NCBI RefSeq assembly: GCF_002812125.1
Contig: NZ_NPDQ01000010.1
Span: forward strand, 25,824 to 89,823
Origin: Leptospira brenneri
Lineage (GTDB): Bacteria > Spirochaetota > Leptospiria > Leptospirales > Leptospiraceae
Reading direction: 5' to 3'
DNA length: 64,000 nt
Shown here: one piece after another, positions 1 to 10,172 of the stretch
Position numbering within the stretch: the first letter of the stretch is position 1
Layout: the number at the start of each line of letters is the position of its first letter
Program-made: the position numbers and the translations under genes
Notes under the pieces: generated by a model
What the model saw: the letters and a program-made list of their open reading frames with translations, nothing else
Databases searched by the model: none
What the model was told of the DNA's origin: nothing

Positions 1-785
1 AAATCCAAGTGGATGGTCCAGGAAAAGTGGAACTTGTTTATACAGATGCTTCTGGTAAAGAAAAACAAAGACTACTTGTGAATGACTTCAAAGGTGGTGG
101 TGTTGCACTTGCAATGCACAACTTAGATGAGTCTATCAAATCATTTGCGAAAGCATGTTTTACTTATGCTTTGTCTGAAAAAATCAGCATCTGGTTTGCA
201 ACGAAAGATACTATTTCTAAAAAATACCATGCTCGTTTCCGTGATATCTTTGATAACATGGCAAAAGAACAAGAAGCTGCTATGAAAGCCGCTGGGATTA
301 CTTATAGTTACTACCTCATTGATGATGCGGTTGCGCAAATCATGAAAAACGAAGGTGGACAACTTTGGGCGATGATGAACTACGACGGTGACGTTATGAG
401 TGATATGGTTGCTTCTGGTTTTGGTTCGCTTGGTCTTATGACTTCTGTTCTTGTATCTCCGGACGGAAAATATGAATACGAAGCAGCTCACGGAACAGTA
501 ACTCGGCACTACCGTAAATACCAAAAAGGAGAAACCACTTCTACAAACTCTGTGGCTTCTATTTTTGCTTGGACAGGAGCTCTTGCGAAACGTGGGGAAC
601 TTGATGGAACTCCAGAACTTGTGAACTTTGCTTTGAAATTGGAAGAAGCAATCATCGAAACCATCGAAGGTGGTGAGATGACAAAAGATCTTCTTTCTCT
701 TTCTACAGCAGCTACCAAAAAAGAATTGGATACCTTCCAATTTATGGAAGCTGTACAAAAACGTTTGGATTCCAAACTAAAATAA
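1..785 (+). CDS. icd: NADP-dependent isocitrate dehydrogenase, C-terminal part (gene enters from the left edge)
   Basis: The 5' end lies outside the window; the reading frame is open from base 3. The protein oxidatively decarboxylates isocitrate to 2-oxoglutarate in the TCA cycle, in the cytoplasm. The visible part contains the metal-binding stretch [18 protein letters not shown], the [11 protein letters not shown] nucleotide-binding segment and the [12 protein letters not shown] motif. These match the homodimeric eukaryote-like (IDH1, subfamily II) form rather than the E. coli form. It ends normally at [14 protein letters not shown] and is followed by a strong hairpin terminator. Confidence 0.95.
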   Translation, partial: IQVDGPGKVELVYTDASGKEKQRLLVNDFKGGGVALAMHNLDESIKSFAKACFTYALSEKISIWFATKDTISKKYHARFRDIFDNMAKEQEAAMKAAGITYSYYLIDDAVAQIMKNEGGQLWAMMNYDGDVMSDMVASGFGSLGLMTSVLVSPDGKYEYEAAHGTVTRHYRKYQKGETTSTNSVASIFAWTGALAKRGELDGTPELVNFALKLEEAIIETIEGGEMTKDLLSLSTAATKKELDTFQFMEAVQKRLDSKLK

Positions 786-798
786 GTTTCTTTCTATG

Positions 799-830
799 CA
801 CCCTGTCATTCGACAGGGTGTTGTTTCATT
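799..830 (+). terminator. Rho-independent-type terminator after icd
   Basis: A 9 bp perfect stem, CACCCTGTC (799-807) with GACAGGGTG (812-820), has a 4-base loop and is followed by a T-rich tail (ttgtttcattt). It sits 13 bases after the icd stop codon. Confidence 0.85.
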
Positions 831-961
831 TCTAATTTATCTTTCCCTTCCCTCTCCTTCACAAGGCACTCCTTCCTTTTCCCTTTCATTTTCAATAAAA
901 TATTTCCTTGCAATTGTTTGTGAACGCCCTACATTCAATTTCCGTTATAGAGGAGATGGTT

Positions 962-1672
962 ATGAAACAATCTATTTACTTTTTCTGTTGTTTGTTTTTA
1001 TTATTTGGTTCTCTTTCTGCAGATCCAATTTCCCCTAAAAAAGGAGACCGAGTAGAAGTTTACGATGCCAAAGAACGAAAGTCGTTTTCAGGTATGGTGA
1101 TAAAAATTGAAAAAGACGGATTTTTAATTCATTATGATGGTTATGCAGATAGTTATGATGAAGTTGTAACCTTGGATCGGATCAAACCGATGGCAGAAAT
1201 TCCTGGTGTTTCCTATATCAAATCGGAAAAGGGAAAGTCGGTCACTCTACTAGGTAATTTGAAAACAGGTTCTGTTATGGATGATTTGGAATGGGCAGAG
1301 TCAAGTTCCATGGCTTGTTGGCCTGGAATTCGGAATGTAGAATTCGAAGGGAATCAGATTCATTATTGGACGGACCTTCCTAAAAAATCGACTCTTATCG
1401 TCACTGTAAAACCAAAAGATAACAAAACGAGAGTTAATCTATATGCATTTAGTGGTTTTGAACCGAAATACATTCCTCCCAAAGTATATGGAGCCGTCAG
1501 TTGTGAAGCTTCTCACCCAACATGGATTGGTTCTCCTGATTTTTCGAAACCTGCAGAACCGCAAAGTATAGAACTTCGTGCTGTTGGTAATCCTTACCGC
1601 GTATTTATTGGAGTGAGTGGAGCAAAAAATATAACCGAAGGTGACTTTGAGTTAATTGTTGAAGTCAAATAG
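962..1672 (+). CDS. Secreted protein with an N-terminal Tudor/SH3-like segment, unknown function
   Basis: About 236 residues. ATG 962 is chosen because AGGAG lies 6 bases upstream and a signal peptide begins there, with a hydrophobic core ending FGSLSA|DP; the open frame extends further 5' without a ribosome site. Residues 25-75 (GDRVEVYDAKERKSFSGMV and DGYADSYDEVV) look like a small beta-barrel of Tudor/agenet type, which often binds charged ligands, but the actual role is unknown. The C-terminal half has no recognised domain. It is separated from icd by a terminator and nearly abuts the cyclase gene downstream. Confidence 0.75.
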   Translation: MKQSIYFFCCLFLLFGSLSADPISPKKGDRVEVYDAKERKSFSGMVIKIEKDGFLIHYDGYADSYDEVVTLDRIKPMAEIPGVSYIKSEKGKSVTLLGNLKTGSVMDDLEWAESSSMACWPGIRNVEFEGNQIHYWTDLPKKSTLIVTVKPKDNKTRVNLYAFSGFEPKYIPPKVYGAVSCEASHPTWIGSPDFSKPAEPQSIELRAVGNPYRVFIGVSGAKNITEGDFELIVEVK

Positions 1673-1676
1673 GGTA

Positions 1677-2927
1677 ATGATCGCTGAATTTATAGAATGG
1701 TATACGAATGAATTGTCAGAGGTGAAGTCATCTGCTGAGTTATTCGATAAAACTATTGGTTATTTGCAAAAATTGGATTTTCGGATTGTGCGGGTTAGTA
1801 TGGGGACTCGCACACTACACCCACAAGTGGAGTCATTGGCTTACACTTGGGTTCCCAAAGGAAAATTAGAATATTTTGATGAAACTACAAACCAACTACA
1901 ACATTCGCATTCCATTATAGAATCCGAAAATGGATTTCTCCGAGAAGTTCGTTTTCGATTGGGATCTTTACAGACTTCTCAGTTTGTGGTGAGTCCTGTT
2001 CAATATGTAATGTCTACAAAACAGTCGTATTACTTTGATTTTGTGAATCATAAGGAAGAAACCTATCCTTATCCCATTTTGGATGACCTGGCACCTCTCG
2101 GGGCAACTGGGTATTTTGCGGTCCCGATTTTTCAGAAGGGTGCGGGTTTTGCTTTCCTCAGTTTAGTAACTGATAAACCGAATGGTTGGTTCGCGAACGA
2201 ACTTACATTTTTACAACATGTTCTCAGGTTGATTTCTCTACAATGGATCAACTTCATTCAAAATGAATTAACTGAATCACTCTTAAGTGTTTACTTAGGA
2301 AAAAGAACTGGGTCTACCGTTTATTCAGGAAAAATTTATTTAGGGGAGCTAGATAATATCAAATCAGTGATTTGGTTTTCTGATATTCGCAATTACTCAG
2401 GAATGAGTGAAAAATTATCTCCCCCAGAAATTATACAGTTACTCAATGATTATTTTGGTTTGGCCATCCCCCTGATTGAGGCCCATGGTGGAGAAGTTTT
2501 AAAACTACTCGGTGATGGAATTTTGGCAGTATTTCCATATACGGAAGCCAATAAAACTTTTGTAGGAAAAAAAGTACTACTCGCTGTTCGAAAGTTAGGT
2601 GAAGATTTGGTTCGTCATAATCAAATCAGAGAAAAAGAGGGAAAACTTTCCATTCATCATGGAGTGGGGTTACATTCTGGCGAAATTCTATATGGAAATA
2701 TTGGTTCTACAGAAAGGTTGGATTTTACTGTGATTGGTGAGGCAGTTAACTTAACGAGTCGGATTGCTGGTATGTGTGGGGAGTTAGGGAAGGCTGTGCT
2801 TGCCTCTGAAAATTTAGCAGAGCAAATCCCCATTCGCTGGGAAGAACTTGGAGAACACAAACTCAAAGGCATTGGCGTTCCACAAAAGATTTTTGCGATT
2901 TCCGAAAGAACGAAGAGAAAATCTTAG
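1677..2927 (+). CDS. Adenylate cyclase, class III, with N-terminal GAF-like sensor region
   Basis: About 416 residues. Residues 1-200 form a GAF-like input region (GYFAVPIFQKGAGFAFLSLV is typical). Residues 220-400 are the class III catalytic domain: metal Asp in WFSDIRNYS, Lys and second Asp in VLKLLGDG, and the substrate-specifying Asp plus transition-state Asn/Arg in DFTVIGEAVNLTSR. All catalytic residues are present and the Lys/Asp pair predicts ATP to cAMP conversion. ATG 1677 lies 4 bases after the stop of the secreted-protein gene, suggesting a shared transcript; an in-frame TTG at 1656 overlaps it and is less likely. The protein is probably cytosolic. Confidence 0.9.
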   Translation: MIAEFIEWYTNELSEVKSSAELFDKTIGYLQKLDFRIVRVSMGTRTLHPQVESLAYTWVPKGKLEYFDETTNQLQHSHSIIESENGFLREVRFRLGSLQTSQFVVSPVQYVMSTKQSYYFDFVNHKEETYPYPILDDLAPLGATGYFAVPIFQKGAGFAFLSLVTDKPNGWFANELTFLQHVLRLISLQWINFIQNELTESLLSVYLGKRTGSTVYSGKIYLGELDNIKSVIWFSDIRNYSGMSEKLSPPEIIQLLNDYFGLAIPLIEAHGGEVLKLLGDGILAVFPYTEANKTFVGKKVLLAVRKLGEDLVRHNQIREKEGKLSIHHGVGLHSGEILYGNIGSTERLDFTVIGEAVNLTSRIAGMCGELGKAVLASENLAEQIPIRWEELGEHKLKGIGVPQKIFAISERTKRKS

Positions 2928-2969
2928 AATGGTGGGAAATTTTAGAAAAATAAAACTTCAGGAAAAACT

Positions 2970-3641
2970 ATGAAATACAAAGAGAGAATTACTGCTATTA
3001 ATATTGCTATTATGTTCATTTTGACACTTTTGTTTGTTAATTTTGGGATCTTATATTTTTATATTGAACAATTTAATTTATATTCCTCTCTAGAAAAAGG
3101 AATTCAAGTTTTAGATTCAGACATCACTATCATCGAAAAAAACATTACTGTATTTAGTTTGATATATACAGTTGGTTTTTTATTCACTGGAATGTTTTTT
3201 GTCTATTGGCTTACAAATGCCTATCTAGGAATAAAAACTATTTTTCCAAATCTTTCCGGAACCAATTTTCAAATTCTCATCGTATGGTTTATTCCTGTCA
3301 TTGGTTTATATAAACCCTATGAAATTATGGATGAGTTATATACTCATTCTAAACAATTACTTCTGAAATACAATAATGCAAAAAGTTCATTATTGAATCT
3401 AAAGATTTTGAATATTTGGTGGTTTTTATGGATCGTCGATAGTTTCTTAATTGTTTTTGCTTCTAAGCTGAACCCAAATACAGTTGATGTCGAAGAAGTC
3501 CTGTTTTCCGCTAAATTCCATATAGTCGAAAATATTTTCTCAATTCTACTTTGTTTCATCACAGCCAAAATGCTTTTGAATTTTTCGCGAGTGGAAGCTG
3601 AAATTGATTCGATCGTTGCAACTGAATATAATCAAAATTAA
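2970..3641 (+). CDS. DUF4328-like integral membrane protein
   Basis: 223 residues with four predicted membrane segments: about residues 10-32, 60-85, an amphipathic stretch near 105-120 and a pair near 145-205. NAYLGIKTIFPNLSGTNFQI, WFIPVIGLYKPYEIMDELY and NIWWFLWIVDSF match the arrangement of DUF4328 proteins. The function of that family is unknown. GGAAAAACT upstream of the ATG is a weak ribosome site. It may be co-transcribed with the cyclase 42 bases upstream. Confidence 0.75.
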   Translation: MKYKERITAINIAIMFILTLLFVNFGILYFYIEQFNLYSSLEKGIQVLDSDITIIEKNITVFSLIYTVGFLFTGMFFVYWLTNAYLGIKTIFPNLSGTNFQILIVWFIPVIGLYKPYEIMDELYTHSKQLLLKYNNAKSSLLNLKILNIWWFLWIVDSFLIVFASKLNPNTVDVEEVLFSAKFHIVENIFSILLCFITAKMLLNFSRVEAEIDSIVATEYNQN

Positions 3642-3689
3642 CCAATACAAAGTTTTGAGTCAGTTCATTTTTTTTATTGGATCTAATAT

Positions 3690-3743
3690 GAAACGATTTG
3701 TTTAAAACAAATCTATTGGAGATCGTTTTCGGCAAACTCCAAT
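3690..3743. terminator. Clustered inverted repeats between convergent genes, possible terminator
   Basis: Two adjacent hairpins can form: ATTTGTT (3696-3702) with AACAAAT (3706-3712), and ATTGGAG (3715-3721) with CTCCAAT (3737-3743). The region separates the convergent DUF4328-like gene and the next minus-strand gene. No long T run follows either stem, so terminator function is an inference. Confidence 0.35.
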
Positions 3744-3780
3744 TACATTGTATGACTTTGTATGTTTATGGTTTTAATCA

Positions 3781-4620
3781 TCAACGAACGATCACCCACT
3801 TACCTGCAATCCAACTCAAATAGAGAGGTATGGAAGCACCCTTTTTAGAAGTAATGATAGGTTCTCCTTTTTGATCAGTGATACTCAAAATTTGCTGATT
3901 ACAAAGCAGTGTGAATTTAGTTTTCTTTGTATCTAGTTTCCAGCTAGAACCAATGGCTTTTGTCATTTCTTTAATGGATTTGATTTCCTCAGCTTCTTCA
4001 TAAGGATAATAACGAACTTCCGATGTGTCCTTTGAACGAAACTGAATCAGTGTCAGTATTTTTTGGGGATCTTTTGTGTTTAAGACCTTTGTGAATTCTA
4101 CAGCAAATTCTATAGCAGAGTTTTCTTTTTCTTTGGTGAGAGTGATGGTTTCTGCTTGTTTCCACAATTGGCTTGGCGGATCAAATGGTGGATTGAATTC
4201 TATTTCGAACCAATCTCCTAATTTGTAATCGCTAGATTTTGGCCATTGGAAGTGATTTAAAAGAAGTCCTTCGTCCGGGAATTGACCTTTTTGGTCAATT
4301 AGTAGTTTGACTTCTGCCTCTGCAGAGAGTCCTTCACCTATCTTTTGTTTGTTTTTTCGTTCTGTAAGTCGGATTTTAATTTTGTTTTTACCAGGTAAGA
4401 TCCAGTAGTTGATATCTGCTTGTCCTGAAGAATCTTCATTAGAGGATCCGCTATGAACTTCATACCCATTAGCATCTATCTCTAAATTGACCGAGTAGTT
4501 TTTATAAGTAAGTATATAATAGCCTTCCTTGGGAAGGGCCGGGGGATTTGGTTTTTCTTCTGCTTGTACCTGGAAGTGGGAAAGAGCAATCGTTATAATA
4601 AGGAACAAGATTCTTTGCAT
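3781..4620 (-). CDS. Secreted protein of unknown function
   Basis: 279 residues from the ATG at 4620, which has GGAG 9 bases upstream and starts a clear signal peptide (MQRILFLIITIALSHFQVQA|EE). The open frame extends 13 codons further without a ribosome site. The mature protein is rich in beta-type sequence and has no recognised domain. The C-terminal half (residues 165-279) resembles a small ligand-binding or immunity-like fold only in composition. Probably periplasmic; monocistronic by spacing. Confidence 0.7.
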   Translation of the reverse strand: MQRILFLIITIALSHFQVQAEEKPNPPALPKEGYYILTYKNYSVNLEIDANGYEVHSGSSNEDSSGQADINYWILPGKNKIKIRLTERKNKQKIGEGLSAEAEVKLLIDQKGQFPDEGLLLNHFQWPKSSDYKLGDWFEIEFNPPFDPPSQLWKQAETITLTKEKENSAIEFAVEFTKVLNTKDPQKILTLIQFRSKDTSEVRYYPYEEAEEIKSIKEMTKAIGSSWKLDTKKTKFTLLCNQQILSITDQKGEPIITSKKGASIPLYLSWIAGKWVIVR

Positions 4621-4744
4621 CTGGAATTCTCCGATATCGAGGTAACGAAGGATTTTCACTGAGGAATAAAAAATGTCGATGAGAAATTTATTTACAAAAA
4701 TATTTTAAAGCGAATTCAAAACCAAAATATGTTCTCATAAGAAA

Positions 4745-5497
4745 TTAAAGAAATTTTTTTCCATGACGATCGAAAAAGAAATTGGTGTCGCAGGAAGAAC
4801 AATGAAGCCTTCCATATTTTTTTGCAGGAATTGGTTTATTACAAGAGGGGCAGAGGACAGTTTTATTGATAAAGGTAGATAGACGGAGATTCTGTTCTAA
4901 TCGGTCTAAAAAATTGTGACGGATAAAAAAGAGAGCAAGACTGACACCAGCCAAAAAAGCGACAACTTGTCCACCATAAACACTTCGCACTTGGTTGTTG
5001 AATTCAATAAGATAGAAATAAGACTGGATAAGAATCCAAATGCCAAGGCTGATAAAAATAGGTACATCACGGAAGGTCGCTCTTTCAAAAACCATAGTAC
5101 TTTTTACATTGGGAAAAAATACAAAATACATTCCAAGAATGCCTGAGATGACTCCAGAAGTTCCGACAACAGGAACAATGGAATTCATATGAAACAAAAA
5201 ATAGGTTAGGTTGGCTAAGATTCCAAAAAAAAGAAATAAAAGGAAAAAAAATAAATGTCCCACTACATCTTCTATATTATCAGCGAACATGTATAAATAA
5301 ACTGCATTTGTAAGCCACTCGGTAAAAGAAGAATTAAAGAAATTAGAAAAAATGAGACTAAGTCCGAACTCTTTTTTGGGTGTGAAAGCATAGGACTCAG
5401 GATGATCGAAGAATAAGGTCAACATCGTTAGAAAAATAAATCCCAATGTTAGAATTGGTTTTCTATAATTGTGATTTGCTTTTTCGAATACGAACAT
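4745..5497 (-). CDS. Rhomboid-family membrane protein with C-terminal zinc ribbon; probably lacks protease activity
   Basis: 250 residues with about six membrane segments. FADNIEDVVG and VPVVGTSGVISGILGMYFVF are typical rhomboid sequence, and the nucleophile Ser is kept in GTSG (112-115). The last core helix reads GGQVVAFLAG where active rhomboids have a His within an AH-x-GGF-x-x-G pattern, so the catalytic His aligns with Gln177. The usual HLLxN loop motif is EWLTN here. Residues 216-236 hold a CPSC/CSSC zinc ribbon. I infer an iRhom/Derlin-like non-proteolytic role. No convincing ribosome site precedes ATG 5497. Confidence 0.75.
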   Translation of the reverse strand: MFVFEKANHNYRKPILTLGFIFLTMLTLFFDHPESYAFTPKKEFGLSLIFSNFFNSSFTEWLTNAVYLYMFADNIEDVVGHLFFFLLFLFFGILANLTYFLFHMNSIVPVVGTSGVISGILGMYFVFFPNVKSTMVFERATFRDVPIFISLGIWILIQSYFYLIEFNNQVRSVYGGQVVAFLAGVSLALFFIRHNFLDRLEQNLRLSTFINKTVLCPSCNKPIPAKKYGRLHCSSCDTNFFFDRHGKKFL

Positions 5498-5556
5498 TGT
5501 TAGCTGGTAGGAGGTTCTACCAATTATACCATATCTACTTTTCTTTCAAAGCGAAT

Positions 5557-7422
5557 TTAAAACCAAAGGTAAAACAAAAATGTCAATCCTAGGAGGATTC
5601 CATATAACCATTCGTCCCTTTTACGAAATAAGGTTATCATGGATTGGTTTGGTGATCTTTTTTGGAAGGTTAAGATCAAAGTAGAGTTTACAAATAGTAA
5701 AAATCCTGTTGCGGATAGGTAGGTTTTATACTCAGGAAATCGAATTCTAAATGTGATTATTCCAAAAAATAAAATCAAAAAAATGAAGAAGTTTTTAGTA
5801 TTTGGCTTTCGGATGGTTTGGGTGAGAATTTGTTTTAGGTTTCGAATTGAACTTTTCTCAGTTCTCAATCCTTCGGAATTTTTTTCCCATTTGTATTGCA
5901 CCAGGGCTGTGATTGTTAGTAAAATTAGAGCAAAATGAAAACTAAAAAACACTCGGTGTAAAAAATTGAGTTCTTCACCAAATAATTGTTTTGTGAAACT
6001 TGGTGCAAGGTTGGAATAGAGTAGTGGAGATAAAAAGGAGAAAATCGGTGTGATCAGGATTGTTATACAAATCATTCTGCTACTGATTTTTACATTTAAA
6101 ATTCCTAATAAAAAAACAACAAGAAGGGCCGGTGTGAAGTGAGAACTTTGGTTTGATAGTTCAATAAAGAAATTTTTCTTAGAATTGGGATCGACAAAGA
6201 GAATGGCGAGGACCGTGACTAACAAAGAAAATACCAACAGGAAAATTCTACCAACTTTCATTTCCTCTTCATCGATGAGTTTTTTACCGAATCTTTCCCG
6301 AAACGGTTTATAAAAATCGATGGTAAATAGAGTGGCTGCGGAATGGAGCATGGAATCGATGCTTGAAAAAATAGCTCCGAGGAGTCCGGCAAGGATCACT
6401 CCAATCAGGCCATATCCTAAGGGAACTACGAGAACCACAAGTTTGGAAAAGGCTTCGTCTGGTGCAATGTTTGCCGTTTCCCCCAGAGATGTCCAAATTT
6501 GGTAAGCCGCAACGCCAGTAAGGATTGAAAAAAAAGGAACTGTTAGTTTAAGAAGTCCACCTACTAAAATTCCGAGCCTTGCTTCTCTTAATGATTTTCC
6601 ACCTAGCGTACGCTGTACGACATACTGGTTTGTATTCCAATAAAAAATATGTAATAAAAAAAGTCCATTGAGAGCTCCCGTCCAAGGAAGGGTGGGATGG
6701 TTGGGAGGTAGATACAAATTCATTTTACTAAGTCCATCAACTCGACCTTCCTCTTTGGCAAATAACTCAAAGATACCACCCACTTCTGGTCTTGTAATGG
6801 AAAGATATGCTAAGAGTAATCCTGAGGCTAAGATCAGAAAGGTTTGGATCACATCGGTATAAACTACTGATTTTAAACCACCAAACCAGGTATAGATGGT
6901 TGATGTAAATGCAATCCAAAGGACAACTTCTGTATAAGTAATTTGAATTCCTGTATCTTTGATAAAGGGAAGAAAACTCCGTGCGCCAATGTACAAAGCT
7001 CCTGTCAGTTGGATGGTGATGAGGACGAGTGAGATCCCCGAATAAATCCTTCCGGCTGCGGGTCCAAATTTGCTCTGGAGGAATTGAGAGAGAGTATAGA
7101 ATTTTTTACGTCGGAACAAGGGAAGGAAAACAAAAGCCAAAAGGACAATGGCGGGAATCGATCCAAATTCGTAATGGCTCTGTGCGAACCCTACAGAAAA
7201 TCCAATGCCGAGCATTCCCACCAAGTGGTTTGCTGAGATATTGGTTCCGAATAGAGAACCGGCGATCCCCCACCAAGGTAGGCTTCGTCCTCCGAGAAAG
7301 TAATCAGAAGAGGAGGATTCCTTTCGGCCTGCATACATTCCCACACCAAGGACAAGAAGGAAGGTTGCTGAAAAAAATACGATATCGATCGTTGTTATCA
7401 TAACAGAGAATTGATTCACCAT
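5557..7422 (-). CDS. Sodium:solute symporter (SSS family)
   Basis: 621 residues with 13-15 predicted membrane helices. The N-terminus has GRKESSSSDYFLGGRSLPWW followed by SLFGTNISANHLVGMLG, the hallmark of SSS transporters related to sodium/sugar symporters; WFGGLKSVVYTDVIQ and GAIFSSIDSMLHSAATLFTID are further family motifs. It should take up an organic solute with Na+; the substrate cannot be read from sequence. The C-terminal 100 residues add two or three extra helices. The start is 7422, or ATG 7401 seven codons later; neither has a clear ribosome site. It is divergent from the LLM gene. Confidence 0.9.
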   Translation of the reverse strand: MVNQFSVMITTIDIVFFSATFLLVLGVGMYAGRKESSSSDYFLGGRSLPWWGIAGSLFGTNISANHLVGMLGIGFSVGFAQSHYEFGSIPAIVLLAFVFLPLFRRKKFYTLSQFLQSKFGPAAGRIYSGISLVLITIQLTGALYIGARSFLPFIKDTGIQITYTEVVLWIAFTSTIYTWFGGLKSVVYTDVIQTFLILASGLLLAYLSITRPEVGGIFELFAKEEGRVDGLSKMNLYLPPNHPTLPWTGALNGLFLLHIFYWNTNQYVVQRTLGGKSLREARLGILVGGLLKLTVPFFSILTGVAAYQIWTSLGETANIAPDEAFSKLVVLVVPLGYGLIGVILAGLLGAIFSSIDSMLHSAATLFTIDFYKPFRERFGKKLIDEEEMKVGRIFLLVFSLLVTVLAILFVDPNSKKNFFIELSNQSSHFTPALLVVFLLGILNVKISSRMICITILITPIFSFLSPLLYSNLAPSFTKQLFGEELNFLHRVFFSFHFALILLTITALVQYKWEKNSEGLRTEKSSIRNLKQILTQTIRKPNTKNFFIFLILFFGIITFRIRFPEYKTYLSATGFLLFVNSTLILTFQKRSPNQSMITLFRKRDEWLYGILLGLTFLFYLWF

Positions 7423-7512
7423 ATTAGAATTTTTCTAAAATTATGGCAAGCGTTAGATTTTTACTAATTCTCTCTTGTCGCCTGTCAATGCCTAGCTTCC
7501 AGTAGTGAAAGA

Positions 7513-8676
7513 ATGATACCGATCCCGAAAGCACCCACCATCCGATCCGAAAACCCTTCCGTAGAAGTAGCCTGGTTTTGTGACCTTTGTAACGGAGATT
7601 ATGAATATTTGGGAGTTCCTGATGGTAATTTACGTTCTAGTTTCGAACATTGTTCGGATATCATTCGTTTGGCGGATGAATTGGGATATCAAAACATTCT
7701 CCTTCCTTCTTCTTACCAAACTGGACAAGACACATTAACTTTTGCAGCCGCTGCTTCCCAATTCACAAAACAAATTTCTCTCCTAACGGCCATTCGGTGT
7801 GGTGAAATCCATCCCCCGATGCTCGCAAGAACATTATCCACTTTAGATCATATGTTAAAGGGAAGACTCAATATCAATATTATCTCTTCGGATCTTCCAG
7901 GTACCCAAAGAGATTCCAAAACAAGGTATGAGATCTCTAAAGAGGTCATTCAAATTTTGCAACAAGGTTGGACACAGGACCAAATCAAGTTTCAAGGAAA
8001 ACACTATCAGTTTGATTTACCAACGGATCCAGTAAAGTCATACCAACAAAACGGTGGGCCTTTACTTTATTTTGGAGGAATTTCTCCCGATGCACGAGCT
8101 CTTTGTGCCGAGTTTTGTGATGTTTTTTTGATGTGGCCTGAAACAGAAGAAAGACTTGCTGATACCATGCAAGACTTAAGTTTACGGGCAGCAAACTTTG
8201 GAAGGACTATTGATTTTGGTCTTCGCATTCATTTGATTGTTCGTGATACAGAAAAAGAAGCGAAAGACGCAGCAAAACAATTGTTATCTAGACTTGATCT
8301 TGAAAGGGCAAATGATATCAAACACCGTGCTTTGGATTCTAATTCAGCAGGGGTCCTTCGTCAAGATGAACTCCGAAAATCTGCAGATCCTGACCTATTC
8401 ATTGAACCCATGATTTGGTCAGGAATTGGCCTTGCCCGTTCTGGATGTGGTTCTGCCATTGTAGGAACTCCAGAACAAGTTTATGAAAAAATCCAAAGAT
8501 ACATCCAAATGGGGATTCGTGCTTTTATTTTCTCTGGATATCCTTTGATTGAAGAATCAAAACTTTTTGCAAAATCGGTTCTTCCAAAATTACAGACCAT
8601 CAACTTTGCAGAAGCACAAGGTCGAAAACCAAAAGGGATTCCTGTGACCCCTCTCACAACAGGAGAAAGAAAATGA
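7513..8676 (+). CDS. LLM-class flavin-dependent monooxygenase, alkanesulfonate monooxygenase-like
   Basis: 387 residues with a bacterial-luciferase-like TIM barrel: [16 protein letters not shown] near the N-terminus, [39 protein letters not shown], and [19 protein letters not shown] near the C-terminus. The family uses reduced FMN and O2 to oxidise small organic substrates; the layout is closest to SsuD-type sulfonate monooxygenases. Its stop overlaps the start of the aldo-keto reductase gene (ATGA), so the pair is translationally coupled. No flavin reductase or sulfonate transporter is adjacent, so the substrate is uncertain. Confidence 0.85.
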   Translation: MIPIPKAPTIRSENPSVEVAWFCDLCNGDYEYLGVPDGNLRSSFEHCSDIIRLADELGYQNILLPSSYQTGQDTLTFAAAASQFTKQISLLTAIRCGEIHPPMLARTLSTLDHMLKGRLNINIISSDLPGTQRDSKTRYEISKEVIQILQQGWTQDQIKFQGKHYQFDLPTDPVKSYQQNGGPLLYFGGISPDARALCAEFCDVFLMWPETEERLADTMQDLSLRAANFGRTIDFGLRIHLIVRDTEKEAKDAAKQLLSRLDLERANDIKHRALDSNSAGVLRQDELRKSADPDLFIEPMIWSGIGLARSGCGSAIVGTPEQVYEKIQRYIQMGIRAFIFSGYPLIEESKLFAKSVLPKLQTINFAEAQGRKPKGIPVTPLTTGERK

Positions 8677-9578
8677 AAGTCCCTCAAATTGAATTTCCAA
8701 TACATAAATTTTCTATCTCCAGACTGGTTTATGGAATTTGGAGGTTACATGAAGATAAAGAGGGTAGTTCTCCTGAAAGAATTTTAGAAAAAATCGAACT
8801 TTGTCTTAGTCTCGGAATCGATACCTTTGATCATGCCGATATCTATGGAGGTTTTGAAAATGAAGAACTTTTTGGTAAGGCTTTGTCCAAGTTACCTTCT
8901 TTAAAATCAAAAATCAAAATCATCACAAAATGTGGAATCCAAATCCCTGGATCGAAATTTCCCACCAAACATTACAATACATCCAAAGAACACATTCGTT
9001 ACTCGGTGGAACGATCCTTACGGAAACTCACAGTAGACAAGTTGGATGTGGTACTCATTCATAGACCAGACCCACTCATGGATCCTTATGAGTTGGCAGA
9101 GATATTTGAAGTTCTGATCACTGAAGGAAAAGTAAATCATTTTGGAGTTTCCAACTTTACTCCATCGCAATTCCAAATGTTGCAATCAGCTTACAGGAGA
9201 CCTCTTTTTACAAACCAAGTGGAGTTTCATCCATTTCGCACAGAACCACTGTTTGATGGAACCTTCGACCAAATACTAGAATCAAGAATTCATCCCATGA
9301 TATGGTCACCCACAGCGGGAGGACGGATCTTTGTTCCCAAAACGGAAAGGGAAGTTGCCACACATTCGAAACTTCAGGAAATTGCCAAAAAATATGGATC
9401 TAGCGCCGACCAAGTTCTTTATTCGTGGTTTTTAAACCATCCCGCAGGCCTTGTTCCCATTTTGGGAACTAATGAACCCAAACGAATCCAGTCTGCAGCC
9501 GAATGTTTTTCTTATCCTCTTACTCGAGTGGAATGGTTTTCCATTTTAGAAGCGGCACGTGGGAAAGAAGTGGCTTGA
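8673..9578 (+). CDS. Aldo/keto reductase (YdhF-like)
   Basis: 301 residues, NAD(P)H-dependent oxidoreductase. The catalytic tetrad is visible: Asp and Tyr in [11 protein letters not shown], Lys in IITKCGI, and His in [22 protein letters not shown] and [13 protein letters not shown] are the usual barrel motifs. HADIYGG and [12 protein letters not shown] favour the YdhF-like branch. It overlaps the LLM oxidoreductase by four bases, so the two enzymes probably act on the same or successive carbonyl substrates (inference). Confidence 0.9.
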   Translation: MKVPQIEFPIHKFSISRLVYGIWRLHEDKEGSSPERILEKIELCLSLGIDTFDHADIYGGFENEELFGKALSKLPSLKSKIKIITKCGIQIPGSKFPTKHYNTSKEHIRYSVERSLRKLTVDKLDVVLIHRPDPLMDPYELAEIFEVLITEGKVNHFGVSNFTPSQFQMLQSAYRRPLFTNQVEFHPFRTEPLFDGTFDQILESRIHPMIWSPTAGGRIFVPKTEREVATHSKLQEIAKKYGSSADQVLYSWFLNHPAGLVPILGTNEPKRIQSAAECFSYPLTRVEWFSILEAARGKEVA

Positions 9579-9635
9579 TGGAATTAAATTAATTTTTGTT
9601 AGTTGTAATCAAATTTGGATGTGTTGAAACTTGAA

Positions 9636-10172
9636 ATGAATGAAATCAAATATATACAAAAATTAGATGACCTGTCTTTTTTTTCCTTACACCATCACAA
9701 TCGATATAGTAGTAAATACCAGAAATATTACCCGGAGATTTTTTTATCCGTAACAACAATCATATCTGCTGTGATGTTCTTTAGCACGTATCCAGAAGAA
9801 ATTAACTTTGTAGCTATCTTGTATCTGTTGTTTAGCATTCTATATTATGCTTATCTCCGTTTGACTCGCAAAAGAAAACTCCTCAAGCACTTTAAGAAAT
9901 TCTATACGGAAGGAAAGGATTTTACGGAATCGGAACTAACCATTCGGTTTGAAGATTTATTTATACTGACCCAATCCAAAAACGTGGAGTCAAAAATTCC
10001 CTATGAAAATCTTACGAGGTTGTCTATCGGAACAGAAGCCCTTTACGTATATATCTCGAACATTCAGGCTTTGATTTTACCCAATCGGATTTTTCATTCT
10101 CCTATGGAAAGTCAGACGATCATCGACTTTCTGATCCAAAAGAATGGGAATCTAATAGCGCCTCTCAAATGA
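9636..10172 (+). CDS. YcxB-like membrane protein, unknown function
   Basis: About 178 residues. Two membrane helices lie near residues 37-70 (LSVTTIISAVMFFSTY and FVAILYLLFSILYYAYL), followed by a cytosolic domain (FEDLFILTQSKNVESKIPYENLTRL) that resembles the YcxB-like C-terminal domain. ATG 9636 is taken instead of TTG 9615 because neither has a ribosome site and ATG is usual. It follows the aldo-keto reductase by about 60 bases. Confidence 0.65.
   Translation: MNEIKYIQKLDDLSFFSLHHHNRYSSKYQKYYPEIFLSVTTIISAVMFFSTYPEEINFVAILYLLFSILYYAYLRLTRKRKLLKHFKKFYTEGKDFTESELTIRFEDLFILTQSKNVESKIPYENLTRLSIGTEALYVYISNIQALILPNRIFHSPMESQTIIDFLIQKNGNLIAPLK

Noticed and set aside
796..1038. Plus-strand open frame of 80 codons between icd and the secreted protein gene
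   Set aside because: It covers the icd terminator and the ribosome site of the next gene, and its sequence is low-complexity and unlike a protein.
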